DNA of 40,609 bases from positions 1-40,609 of IMG/VR virus record IMGVR_UViG_3300036900_000496; one strand, given 5' to 3'. The notes beneath the pieces were generated by a model. The model was not told the origin of the DNA and did no database searches. It was given only the letters and a program-made list of their open reading frames with translations. This stretch comes from a virus. Positions 30,868 through 40,151 of the stretch are shown here, piece by piece (position 1 is the stretch's first letter; each line of letters starts with the position of its first letter). Both the position numbers and the translations under genes were made by a program.

Positions 30868-31101
30868 ATGGCTTTCCTGAGATTCTCCCATGAGCAAATC
30901 AATTACTGCCAGGCCTCAGTGGTCATGGTCCTGAATTGGTTCCGGAGGGAATATCAGGCTTCCATTGAAGTGTATGAGCAAAAGAAACTCGGTGATTGCG
31001 TTTACCGGGTAACTGGGAATGGATTATCCGAGAATAAGATAAATGTAGTCTGTCAGGAATTGGTATCAGGTGTGGTAGTCATAAATCTACAAGATGCTTG
31101 A
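30868..31101 (+). CDS. Small unknown protein
   Basis: The 77-residue protein starts directly after the terminator, with the ATG only two bases after the T-run, so its leader is unusually short if a promoter lies further upstream. It has INYCQASVVMVLNWFRREYQ and strand-like ends (VVVINLQDA). It overlaps the next gene by eight bases. Not recognised. Confidence 0.55.
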   Translation: MAFLRFSHEQINYCQASVVMVLNWFRREYQASIEVYEQKKLGDCVYRVTGNGLSENKINVVCQELVSGVVVINLQDA

Positions 31102-31561
31102 TGATTTCCAAAATAGAATAGAAAAGCTCCGTGCTTTTGACTTCGGTCAGGAGATGCAGACGATCGTCGAAAACAATTCGGATAAGCTTGCAGGGTATAT
31201 CCGGGAACAGCTTTCTCAAGGGATCGATGGTGACGGGAAACCAGTTCAGATTTTTGACCGACTTGAATATAGACCGCTGACCATTGAGATAAAACAAAGG
31301 GAAGGTATTGGCCTCGGAGCAGTTACCGATCGGATCACAAACTATATGTCCGGTGCTTTTTACGAATCGTTGAAGGTGCAGACTGAAGGTCAGGTTTTCG
31401 AGGCGGATAGTGATGTCTCATATTTTGGCGATATCAGGTTAAGGAGTTCGGATTCTCTCCTGGAAATCGATGAGGCCAACAGAAAAGAGTTCGCAGAAAA
31501 TGTCACGCTTCCCGGTATAAAGGAGGCTTTGCTTACAAAAACAGGATTGACAATTAACTGA
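31094..31561 (+). CDS. Unknown tail-region protein
   Basis: The 155-residue protein begins in the preceding gene's end and has a long N-terminal helical half (LAGYIREQLSQGIDGDGKPV) and a second half with QVFEADSDVSYFGDIRLRSS. Its size and position just before the tape-measure gene fit tail completion or tail assembly proteins. No motif confirms this. Its stop overlaps the next start. Confidence 0.55.
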   Translation: MLDDFQNRIEKLRAFDFGQEMQTIVENNSDKLAGYIREQLSQGIDGDGKPVQIFDRLEYRPLTIEIKQREGIGLGAVTDRITNYMSGAFYESLKVQTEGQVFEADSDVSYFGDIRLRSSDSLLEIDEANRKEFAENVTLPGIKEALLTKTGLTIN

Positions 31562-32214
31562 TGGTTGAAGAAATTATTCCGGAATATGTAAAGGATGCAT
31601 CGGATTGTACGATAAAACAATTCATGAGGGCTGCATTTGAATCCAAATTCAAAGTGCTAATCATTAGCGGTGAACCAACGGAAAAACAGCTGAAGGATGC
31701 ATTTGAATATATATATGCCCAGTACGTTGATCTCTCCGGACTTTACCTATCCCAGGAATTTGAGATTGTAGCCTACATCTCCTCCCTGGACCATAGGATC
31801 CAGACCATGAAACGTTTCGTGGAGCTGCAGAAGACATTTATCGGTCATTTCGATATGCCCTTCCTGCCTGGGCTTAAAATCGCTGAGCGTTATGGCCATA
31901 AGCTTTACTGGGATCCCAATAATCCGGATGTTTTTATGTCGAAGCTGAATGCCATTGCCGGAAAAGAGGCGAAGTATTCAATCAGGGTCACCGAGAAAGT
32001 AAATGAATTGATTGCCCTGCGTAAGAAAAAAGTTACAAAGGAACATTCGATCCTGGAAAACCGGAAAGATTTCATCACGATGCTTAACCGGTTACAACAG
32101 CAAAAATTCGTGATCAACAAAAGTGAAACCACTGTCGAAGAACTGGCATTGATGATTAAAGACCATCGCGACCAGGTAGAGACTGATAATATAAATCGCA
32201 AGTATAAAAAATGA
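31561..32214 (+). CDS. Unknown protein directly before the tape measure (tail assembly position)
   Basis: The 217-residue protein is largely helical (QLKDAFEYIYAQYVDLSGLY; IRVTEKVNELIALRKKKVTK) and ends in a charged coiled-coil-like segment. Genes at this position usually encode tail-assembly chaperones. I see no classical -1 slippery sequence within it. The stop TGA overlaps an ATG at 32211 that begins a short frame out of phase with the tape measure. Confidence 0.55.
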   Translation: MVEEIIPEYVKDASDCTIKQFMRAAFESKFKVLIISGEPTEKQLKDAFEYIYAQYVDLSGLYLSQEFEIVAYISSLDHRIQTMKRFVELQKTFIGHFDMPFLPGLKIAERYGHKLYWDPNNPDVFMSKLNAIAGKEAKYSIRVTEKVNELIALRKKKVTKEHSILENRKDFITMLNRLQQQKFVINKSETTVEELALMIKDHRDQVETDNINRKYKK

Positions 32215-32238
32215 GTGCCCAAAATATTATAGAAGCAG

Positions 32239-35200
32239 GTGCTGGATCTCTTCGTGGACCTGTTCGGCCAGCTCAAGCAATATGATGGGACAAAGTTTAA
32301 TCCACTCGGTGAAGGCGGTCTGGCTGATCTGAAAAAGTCAATGACGGAAAGTGCCGCGGTAATGGAATCCTTTAAAGAAAAAGCAACTGAATTCAATAAG
32401 GTCGTTATTGACCAGGCTTCCAAGCAGGCTCAAAACAAAAAGAGCACTGACGAAACCACGCTCGCCGTTCAGCAATATGGACGGATCCTGGACCAGACAG
32501 CTCAGACCCAGGCAAAGAATAATGCCCTAAGCAGTAATGCTGCTGAGAACCTGGCCATTGAAAAGGAACAATTGAAACAGCGCAATGCCGAGCTGGCCAA
32601 TTCCGTGAGGTACCTGGTTGCCGAAACCGGATCCATCAATGAAGCAAAAGCAGCTGTGGCCCAGCTGATCCAGCAAAGGAATAGTTTGAATGCTGCAGAT
32701 GAGGCCAATTCCGAAACCATTAAAAACATCAATGCCGCTATTGACCGGAACAATGAATTCATTCGGTTGAATTCTTCCCTTCTGGAAAAACAAAAAATCA
32801 ATATTGGTAATTATAATGGAGCTGTTACCATCCTGCAAGAAGGCCTGGCCGGGATTGGTGCGAAGCTGGCTGCATTCGCGGCCAGCGGTGACCAGGCCAG
32901 TGAAGCCTTCCAGAAACTGACGCTTGAACAGGAGGTCCTCCGGGTCCTGCTGGAAAAACAGACTGCCGGCTTTACTTCGGTTACTCAGGAAGTACGGGCC
33001 ACTAAAAACGCACTGGATACCCTGGCCGTCGCCGGGTTAAAAAATACTGAAACCTTCGAACAGCTGAATGCTGTATATGAAACTTCCCGGCAGAAAATAA
33101 ATGAGCTTCATACTGAGCAAAAGATCCTGACTTCTGAAACTCCGACATTAACGGCACTCACCAGTGCTGCCCGGGGGCTCGGTGGCGCATATGCTCTGGG
33201 AGCAGGTGCCTCTGCCCTCTTTGCTGAAGGAAATGAGAAGGTCGAAAAAGAATTGAATAAGCTGGTGGCCATCATGACTTTCCTGCAGGGATTGGAAGAA
33301 GCTGTCCGTGCAGTTAAGGAACGCGGCGCCATTGCTACAGCCCTGGAGGCCGCTGCAAGTAAAGCACTGGTTGCTGCCAGACAAATTGAGGTTGCCATAT
33401 TTGGAGAATCCATTGCCGCTACTGAAGCCGAGACCGTTGCCAAAAATGTCAATACGGAAGCTGCTGTTGTTAATACCGAAGCCGTTGAAGCCAACGCCGC
33501 TGGTGTAGAGATAAATACCGTGGCCATGGAAGGAACAGTGGCCGCAACGGAAGGTGCAACTGCTGCCACGATCGGTTTCAGAACCGCTCTCATTTCCACC
33601 GGTATTGGTGCCCTGATTATCGGGATCATTTACGGAATTACCAAGCTTGTTGGCGTGATCAGTGACTGGATAGGTGAAGATGAACGTGCGGAAAAAGCTC
33701 AGAAGGCCGTCACCGCATCAACAGCCGAACTCCTGGGAACGATTAAAGAGCTGAATGAAGCCTACAAGGAATTTGGTAAAGAGCGAATCGATGACCTGGT
33801 CCGACAAGGGAATCTTCAGAAGGCAGCCGGCCAGAATCAGTTTATCCAGCTGGAAAACGAAAGAAAGGTTAACGAAGCCCGGTTGGCTCTCGCAAAGAAA
33901 CTGGTGGACCAGAAAAAATTTGATCAGACCACGCTGGATACCCTGAATGCAAAACAGATCGATGCTCTGGAAATCACCAAAGGATATGAGGAAGACCTTC
34001 GCCAGGCGAAAAAGGAGCTCGGGGAAGAAGATAGCAAGCAGAATAAGAAACGAGTGGAAGCTCTGGAAAAGCTCGTTGAGCAATCAAAAGCCGATACTAA
34101 AAATATTATTACCGAATATAATATTGTAAAGGACGCTTTAAAGGATGTTGCGGATTCAGAAAGTGCGGTAAATGACAACCGGGCCCAGACTGCGAAGGCT
34201 GCAGCTGACGAGCTGGCCAGGATCCAGGCTGACGCGGCTCAGCGGAGATATGAGAACGCGACTGCATCAAATGCCAGGATCCTGGATCTGGAAACCAGTA
34301 CTGAAAAAGAAAGAATCGGTGCAATAAAATCCAATTATGCGGCCGAAGTTTCACTGGCCGGATCCCAGGTGGCCGCTATTCAAAAGCTGGTTGAATCCGG
34401 TGTCCTCACTGAGCAGGACGGAGCAGATCAGATTGCCAATATTCAGAATGCACTGAATCTTAAGTATAAGACTTCACTGGATGAGCAGGTTAAAATTCGC
34501 CTCGACTATAATGACCGGTTGCTGAATGCACAAAATGCCATCAATAAAAACCAGAACGAAGGTCAGGCAGCCATTGAAGAAGCGATTACGAAAGATGTTC
34601 AGCAGGAGCTGGACACCCGGCTTATTGCTCTGAAGTCCAGCATTGCGGACAAAACCAAGATAATCGTCGATGACTATTATTTACAGCTGAAACTTGCCCA
34701 GGAACATGGTAAGACGCAGGAGGAAATAGACCTGCTGGCCAGCGATCGGGATAAGGCCCTGGTTGAATTGACAGCCAGCACCCAAAAAGAAATCTATGAT
34801 ATCACTGTCAGCTACGGTGATCGCCGGTTAAAAGCAATTCAGGACCAGAATAAAACAGTCGACAGTTCCGGGAAAATTACTGAAGGGTATAACGCCCAGA
34901 CTGAGGCGCTGAATGCTGCCCTGGTTTCGCAATCGATTTCCTATACCAAGTACGTCAATGAAAAACGGAAGCTGGATGAAAAATATATTGCCGACAAGGA
35001 TGCCGCTGATGTAGCTGATGATCAGAAGAGGCTGGAAAATCTCCGGGATTATGAGTTCAAGCAGCTGAATATTAAATTATTCTTTGCTGAAAAAGAGCTT
35101 GATGCTGCCAAGGCCGGCGGTGATGATAAAGAAATCTCCAATGCCCAGGCCAAGGTTAATGCGCTGCGAGATGCGAAAATCAAAGCAGCTGGTGAGGATG

Positions 35201-36105
35201 TCGCTCTGAATAAGAAATTAAATGATGACAAGTATAAGCAGGATGCCGATGCTGCAAAAAAATCTCTTGATGCCGAAAAAACTCTGTATTCCCTCAAAAA
35301 GGAACTGGAGCATAAATCCTTTGACCTTGCTGTCGAATTTGTAGATGCCGCATATGAAAACCGGATAAATCAGATCCAGTCTGAAATTGACCTGAATGAT
35401 AAAAAATCCCAAAAGGAAATTGAAGCCGTTCAGCGGTCCACACTCAGCCAGCGTGATCAGGCTGCTGAAATAATTATTCTCCAGGCAAACCAACAGGCGA
35501 AGGATACCGAGCTTAAAAATCAGCAGAAGCAGGAGAAAATCAAAGAGGCCAAATTTGACCGTGATGTTGCTGCTGCAAAAGCCATTTGGGCTGGTGCCGA
35601 AGCCGAGATCGCTGCTATTGGAGAATATGCCGGCACGCCTTACGCCTTTGCCATTGCTGCTGTGATCGCCGCAATAACGGCCGTGAATGTGGCTTCCATT
35701 TATGCCAGGCCTATTCCTACCTATGCCATGGGTACCGAGGATCATCCGGGTGGTTTTGGTATCGTAGGTGAAGGCAAGCATAAGGAATTGGTATCAATCC
35801 CTGGTCAGGCTCCTTTCGTTGTTGATAGCGCAACGCTCCTGGATATGCCCGCACATACCAGGGTACTACCATTAACGTCTGAAAATATGGTCATGGATCT
35901 TGGTGGTACCGCCATGAGCCGTGGAGCAGCCATGGCCGCCGCATGGCCGGATCCATCACGCAATGATTGGGAAATAGCAAAATGGACGACTGGCCAGATG
36001 GTGAGGGCGCTTAAAAAATCTCAAAGGAAAATAACCAATTCGATTCATATACACCTGCAGGATGACAGCGAGTGGATCAGTAAAAAAATTACCGGGAAAC
36101 GATGA
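32239..36105 (+). CDS. Tail tape measure protein (start uncertain)
   Basis: The 1288-residue product has a long alpha-helical body with many Lys/Gln/Glu heptad-like stretches, a hydrophobic segment (TALISTGIGALIIGIIYGIT, about residues 450-470), a second near the end (FAIAAVIAAITAVNVASIY, about 1138-1156) and a Gly-rich ending with GFGIVGEGKHKELVSIPGQA, like the closing part of other tape-measure proteins. It sets tail length and is ejected with DNA. The frame is open only from GTG 32239; the expected ATG 32211 (overlapping the previous stop) is in another frame, so the N-terminus may begin there through a frameshift or an error. Another in-frame ATG is at 32341. Confidence 0.85.
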   Translation: MLDLFVDLFGQLKQYDGTKFNPLGEGGLADLKKSMTESAAVMESFKEKATEFNKVVIDQASKQAQNKKSTDETTLAVQQYGRILDQTAQTQAKNNALSSNAAENLAIEKEQLKQRNAELANSVRYLVAETGSINEAKAAVAQLIQQRNSLNAADEANSETIKNINAAIDRNNEFIRLNSSLLEKQKINIGNYNGAVTILQEGLAGIGAKLAAFAASGDQASEAFQKLTLEQEVLRVLLEKQTAGFTSVTQEVRATKNALDTLAVAGLKNTETFEQLNAVYETSRQKINELHTEQKILTSETPTLTALTSAARGLGGAYALGAGASALFAEGNEKVEKELNKLVAIMTFLQGLEEAVRAVKERGAIATALEAAASKALVAARQIEVAIFGESIAATEAETVAKNVNTEAAVVNTEAVEANAAGVEINTVAMEGTVAATEGATAATIGFRTALISTGIGALIIGIIYGITKLVGVISDWIGEDERAEKAQKAVTASTAELLGTIKELNEAYKEFGKERIDDLVRQGNLQKAAGQNQFIQLENERKVNEARLALAKKLVDQKKFDQTTLDTLNAKQIDALEITKGYEEDLRQAKKELGEEDSKQNKKRVEALEKLVEQSKADTKNIITEYNIVKDALKDVADSESAVNDNRAQTAKAAADELARIQADAAQRRYENATASNARILDLETSTEKERIGAIKSNYAAEVSLAGSQVAAIQKLVESGVLTEQDGADQIANIQNALNLKYKTSLDEQVKIRLDYNDRLLNAQNAINKNQNEGQAAIEEAITKDVQQELDTRLIALKSSIADKTKIIVDDYYLQLKLAQEHGKTQEEIDLLASDRDKALVELTASTQKEIYDITVSYGDRRLKAIQDQNKTVDSSGKITEGYNAQTEALNAALVSQSISYTKYVNEKRKLDEKYIADKDAADVADDQKRLENLRDYEFKQLNIKLFFAEKELDAAKAGGDDKEISNAQAKVNALRDAKIKAAGEDVALNKKLNDDKYKQDADAAKKSLDAEKTLYSLKKELEHKSFDLAVEFVDAAYENRINQIQSEIDLNDKKSQKEIEAVQRSTLSQRDQAAEIIILQANQQAKDTELKNQQKQEKIKEAKFDRDVAAAKAIWAGAEAEIAAIGEYAGTPYAFAIAAVIAAITAVNVASIYARPIPTYAMGTEDHPGGFGIVGEGKHKELVSIPGQAPFVVDSATLLDMPAHTRVLPLTSENMVMDLGGTAMSRGAAMAAAWPDPSRNDWEIAKWTTGQMVRALKKSQRKITNSIHIHLQDDSEWISKKITGKR

Positions 36106-39100
36106 GTGCAGTTTCAACCAAGAAGCTTCTTTGGATACTTGCTGATGAGCAAAATCGGTGTTATTATGTCGAAGGTGGCGTTGTTAAAAAGAGCTCTTCA
36201 CCTGTTTGGCTGGACGAAAGTCCTGAAGGATGGAAGGATATAAACCTTCAATTTGCAACCAATGTAAAATACTTTTCCACGCTCAGGTCCTTTTCGAATG
36301 CCGTTAAATTCATCGGGGATGCCAAACAGATAATTGCAGAGCGGGCCATCAAAGGTGCCGGCACTGAGGAATTCATGTACCTGATCATTTTACGCAATGA
36401 TCCTTCCCAGGGATTGAATTATTATGAGCTGGAATACAAGTCCAGGTTGGATTTCTCCAAGTTTGATGGTGATGTCAGGACCGGTATAGGTATGAATACC
36501 CTGCAGGATGACGTTTTTTCCATGGTCCAGGCAAATGAGAACATAAAATATTCCCTGAATTGTAACTCCTCCAATCCGTTAGCTATCAAAGTTCTCTTCG
36601 ACGGGATCCTGCTGCAGGACAAAGTGAATTATAAAATACTAAATGCTCCGATTACCGGGACCTCCACTGCGATCAAGTATTTCACCATCCCGATGTTCTT
36701 TTTCAGCAATGAAGGCGATAGCGCTGGTGTGATCCACAATGATCCAGGATTCGACAATTTCTCTGACCCGGTGGCTTATGTTTCTGATCCAGCAAATGTG
36801 AATTATGCGATTTCTTTTACCAGTCCGACAAAGGTGACTATAAGGGGTACAATGCCTTTTAAAGCGCTTACGATTCCCGTAGTCATTCCGGATATGGAGG
36901 TTTTTTTTATGACCAGCCTGAATCCTTATCCAGTCCCAGCTGGGCAGGTCGTATTCAGTCAGTCCTTTTTGGATAATACTGTTACTTATACCGTAAATAT
37001 CAATTTGGAGATTAACCTGGATGCCAACGAACGACTATTCTTTTTGGCATCTTACAAAGGGTTCAGCTTCACTCCTGTTGGATCGGACCTCGCCTTTATT
37101 TTCAGCACCAAAGTAGACTCCTCAGTTCACTATGGTCTCCGTCCCCTGGATGCATTAAAAGATCTGGTTTCTCAAATCACCAAAGGAAGATATACTGCTG
37201 ATAGTAAATTCCTGGCCAGGAACAATAGAAAAATATTGATATCCGGAAGTTCGCTCAGGAGTTTTCCGGATGCGAAAATCCTCATCAATTTTTCGGATCT
37301 GTTCAAAGGATATAGCGTTCCCTATAACATGGGGATTACGGTCCGGAATGGCGTTCTATTTTTTGAACCGATATCAGATATCTATAATGCTGATGCAGAA
37401 CTCATGAACCTGGGAGAAGTTGCCGAAGCAAAACTGGCTTTTGCAACTGAGTTCATTTTCACTTCTGCCAAGGTTGGCTATTTAAAGCAGAATTATAATA
37501 AGCGGAACGGAAGATTCGAATTCAATGGCCAGCATACCTATAAGTTTGCAGTCCAGAATGTATTAAACGAACTGGATCTTACCTCTCCGATCCGGACGGA
37601 TCCATTCGGGGCAGAATTTATCAGGACCGGTTATCCGAATCTGGATTCCACAGATGATAAAGGGGATGCGGATGTCTGGGCAATAATGATCTCTGATGCA
37701 ATTGGCCAAACGAGCGGTAAGGTCAGTACGGCACTCACATTTACAGTTGAAACGCTCATCCTCGCGGCGCCAGTAATTAAAACACCTTTTTCCAATACCA
37801 CTATTTATTTTGAAAACCCTACGATTACCGGTATTGCGCAGGCCGGGAAACTGATCACTGTTTATGTGGATGGAGAAATTGATGGGACCACCACTTCCGA
37901 TTCAGATGGCAATTGGACATATCAGATTGTAAGCCCTCTTACAAGCCTTTCAGATATCAATAGTGGAGTGCATGTCATCGCGGCAAATGCACAGACGGAT
38001 CCAGATAATATCAGCTCATTCAGTAAGGCTTTGACCATAACGATCAATACCACTTCTGAATCTCCATTTCTATTCACTGCTCCCACGAATAATGATTTTC
38101 TCTATAATAACCTGCCGTTAATTACCGGTATTGCGCCGGTGAGTAAAACCATCACGCTTACATTGGATGGCGTCTTCCTGGCCACCGTTGTTTCTGATAC
38201 ATCCGGGTTATGGTCATATCAGATTTTGGCTCCTATTTCTGATGGTGCACATATCATTGCCGCATCCGCTGCAGGTCTGACTGATGCGCCACCCATCACC
38301 ATCAATGTAAATAAAAATGTGATCGAGCCACTGATCACCTCGATCAGCTACGGCGATATCATATACAATAACCTCCCTTTGATCAAAGGAGTTGGTATTC
38401 CAGGAGTAGTTGTTCCGGTTTATCTGGATGGCGGTGGAGGACCGGTTGTTTCAGGTGTCCCTGGCCCGCTGGGTACTGCCACTATTGATGCGAATGGAGA
38501 CTGGAGCTTCCAGGTCACCAGCGTTATTGATTCCAACGGTATAACAACCGCTTATATCCCCGACGGTCTGCATGTACTCAGTACAACCCAGCTGCCTGAA
38601 AATGTCCCGGCAACGATATCCGGATTCCGGCTTATGCGCGGAGCCAACAAGGGCCCGGTGATGGATTACGATGGAATAAAACTGGATGATCAGTTTATCC
38701 CGACTGGAGTGGATCCATCGACATTACCTCCGACGCTCGGCCAGTTTATTCATCCGGAGACGCTTTATAATATCGAAGAAACTACACCTCTGAGAATCCT
38801 GATGGCTCACGGAAGTATATTAAAACCATTTCTCCAGCAGCAACCGGATAGTATTATTGAATTCAATGGATCAGAAGTGAATCCGAACCTGGTGACAATG
38901 AAAGATGGGATCATTTTCAATGAAGGGGCGGATGTAAATACGAGCGACCTGCCGGCACCCCTCTTCCATCCTTTCTATCTCAAATTCAAAGCTCAGGTCC
39001 CTACAACTTTTAATGATATCATGACCAGCGTTAACAACGACGGTTATATCACCACTATCGTAAATGATACCACGGTTTACTGCCTGCCGTTGGGAAGTAT

Positions 39101-40148
39101 GAATATGAAACTGGCAACAGATGAAGCGCAGGAATGGAAGCTTCTGGTGAGTGTAAAAACACCGCTATTCGACTTACTTAAACTTTTTACTAATGGAACC
39201 AGCTTTAAAATTGGCAAGAATATGGTACACTTTTCGGATTTAAATCCACTTCATTTTGTCAAATATAATTTTACCCCGGATCCAAAATATCACTTCCAGG
39301 ATATTTACGACAACTGGGCAAAAAATCGTTTTCCTCGCTGGGGAATGAAACCGGATTACGCTCAGCCGTTTCAAAAGACGGACAGTATTTACCTGCAGGC
39401 CTTCACCAGCAATGTTGGAACCATTCAGATCCATATGATCGACCTGGTCACCGCGAATATTGTAGAGATTTTCCCGTTCACACCGGTTCCCGGGTCTCTG
39501 GTCACACTTCCAAATGTTTTGCAGGATGTCACTATTGATTTATCCGTATATCCTGCCGGCCAATATTGGTTTGCACTTTTTATCGATGGCGCATATGTGA
39601 GCATCGCTGAAAAGATCTCCCTGCAGGATGATTTCCCGGATACCATGCTGATCGAATATGGCGGATCAGCAAACCGGCCAGATTTCTTTTTTACCAATGG
39701 ATGCAAACCAATGATCCGGGTGGAATCAGAATTCCTGCCATGGACGCCTTCTTCCGAGGTTGACAATTTTGAAGATGAAATGGGTGATTTTAATATCACC
39801 AGGGGCATAGCACTTAAATCAAGGATCCTCCAGCTGGGCAGTGAGAGAAGTCTGATTCCCGACTGGATGGCAATTAAAATAAATCAGATTACTCTTCTCA
39901 CCAATTACTTAATGGATGGGACCAAATACACCCGGAATAATGATTCAAAACTGTCAAATGAAGACTTTGGACCAGGTGTAAATGAATTCATGTACAAAAT
40001 TGTAATGACCCTGGCTGATAATCAGTCCGGAATGAGATTCGATACACCAGGCGATACCGGTGTCCACACTACAGCTTATGTTCTGGATGCTACTGCATTC
40101 GGTCAAAATGCTGGAGTTATCAACGTAACAGCCGAAGAAACACCATAA
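36102..40148 (+). CDS. Tail tip/baseplate protein with inserted Ig-like domains
   Basis: The 1348-residue protein begins inside the tape-measure stop. The first 500 residues (for example KVLFDGILLQDKVNYKILN, RPLDALKDLVSQITKGRYTA, LINFSDLFKGYSVPYNMGI) and the last 500 (LGQFIHPETLYNIEETTPLR then ILMAHG) match the style of large tail proteins of Bacteroidota phages. Between them, at about residues 555-845, three Ig-like beta domains are inserted: they repeat P-x-I-T/K-G, YNNLPLIT/KG, and a D-x-x-G-x-W-S/T-Y/F-Q strand. The tail tip is likely the place of receptor contact. Confidence 0.75.
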   Translation: MSAVSTKKLLWILADEQNRCYYVEGGVVKKSSSPVWLDESPEGWKDINLQFATNVKYFSTLRSFSNAVKFIGDAKQIIAERAIKGAGTEEFMYLIILRNDPSQGLNYYELEYKSRLDFSKFDGDVRTGIGMNTLQDDVFSMVQANENIKYSLNCNSSNPLAIKVLFDGILLQDKVNYKILNAPITGTSTAIKYFTIPMFFFSNEGDSAGVIHNDPGFDNFSDPVAYVSDPANVNYAISFTSPTKVTIRGTMPFKALTIPVVIPDMEVFFMTSLNPYPVPAGQVVFSQSFLDNTVTYTVNINLEINLDANERLFFLASYKGFSFTPVGSDLAFIFSTKVDSSVHYGLRPLDALKDLVSQITKGRYTADSKFLARNNRKILISGSSLRSFPDAKILINFSDLFKGYSVPYNMGITVRNGVLFFEPISDIYNADAELMNLGEVAEAKLAFATEFIFTSAKVGYLKQNYNKRNGRFEFNGQHTYKFAVQNVLNELDLTSPIRTDPFGAEFIRTGYPNLDSTDDKGDADVWAIMISDAIGQTSGKVSTALTFTVETLILAAPVIKTPFSNTTIYFENPTITGIAQAGKLITVYVDGEIDGTTTSDSDGNWTYQIVSPLTSLSDINSGVHVIAANAQTDPDNISSFSKALTITINTTSESPFLFTAPTNNDFLYNNLPLITGIAPVSKTITLTLDGVFLATVVSDTSGLWSYQILAPISDGAHIIAASAAGLTDAPPITINVNKNVIEPLITSISYGDIIYNNLPLIKGVGIPGVVVPVYLDGGGGPVVSGVPGPLGTATIDANGDWSFQVTSVIDSNGITTAYIPDGLHVLSTTQLPENVPATISGFRLMRGANKGPVMDYDGIKLDDQFIPTGVDPSTLPPTLGQFIHPETLYNIEETTPLRILMAHGSILKPFLQQQPDSIIEFNGSEVNPNLVTMKDGIIFNEGADVNTSDLPAPLFHPFYLKFKAQVPTTFNDIMTSVNNDGYITTIVNDTTVYCLPLGSMNMKLATDEAQEWKLLVSVKTPLFDLLKLFTNGTSFKIGKNMVHFSDLNPLHFVKYNFTPDPKYHFQDIYDNWAKNRFPRWGMKPDYAQPFQKTDSIYLQAFTSNVGTIQIHMIDLVTANIVEIFPFTPVPGSLVTLPNVLQDVTIDLSVYPAGQYWFALFIDGAYVSIAEKISLQDDFPDTMLIEYGGSANRPDFFFTNGCKPMIRVESEFLPWTPSSEVDNFEDEMGDFNITRGIALKSRILQLGSERSLIPDWMAIKINQITLLTNYLMDGTKYTRNNDSKLSNEDFGPGVNEFMYKIVMTLADNQSGMRFDTPGDTGVHTTAYVLDATAFGQNAGVINVTAEETP

Positions 40149-40151
40149 ACT

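Noticed and set aside
33108-33629. Minus-strand frame of 173 codons within the tape measure
   Set aside because: Very Ala/Ser/Val-rich product, as expected for the antisense of an Ala/Glu-rich coiled-coil gene; a shadow frame.
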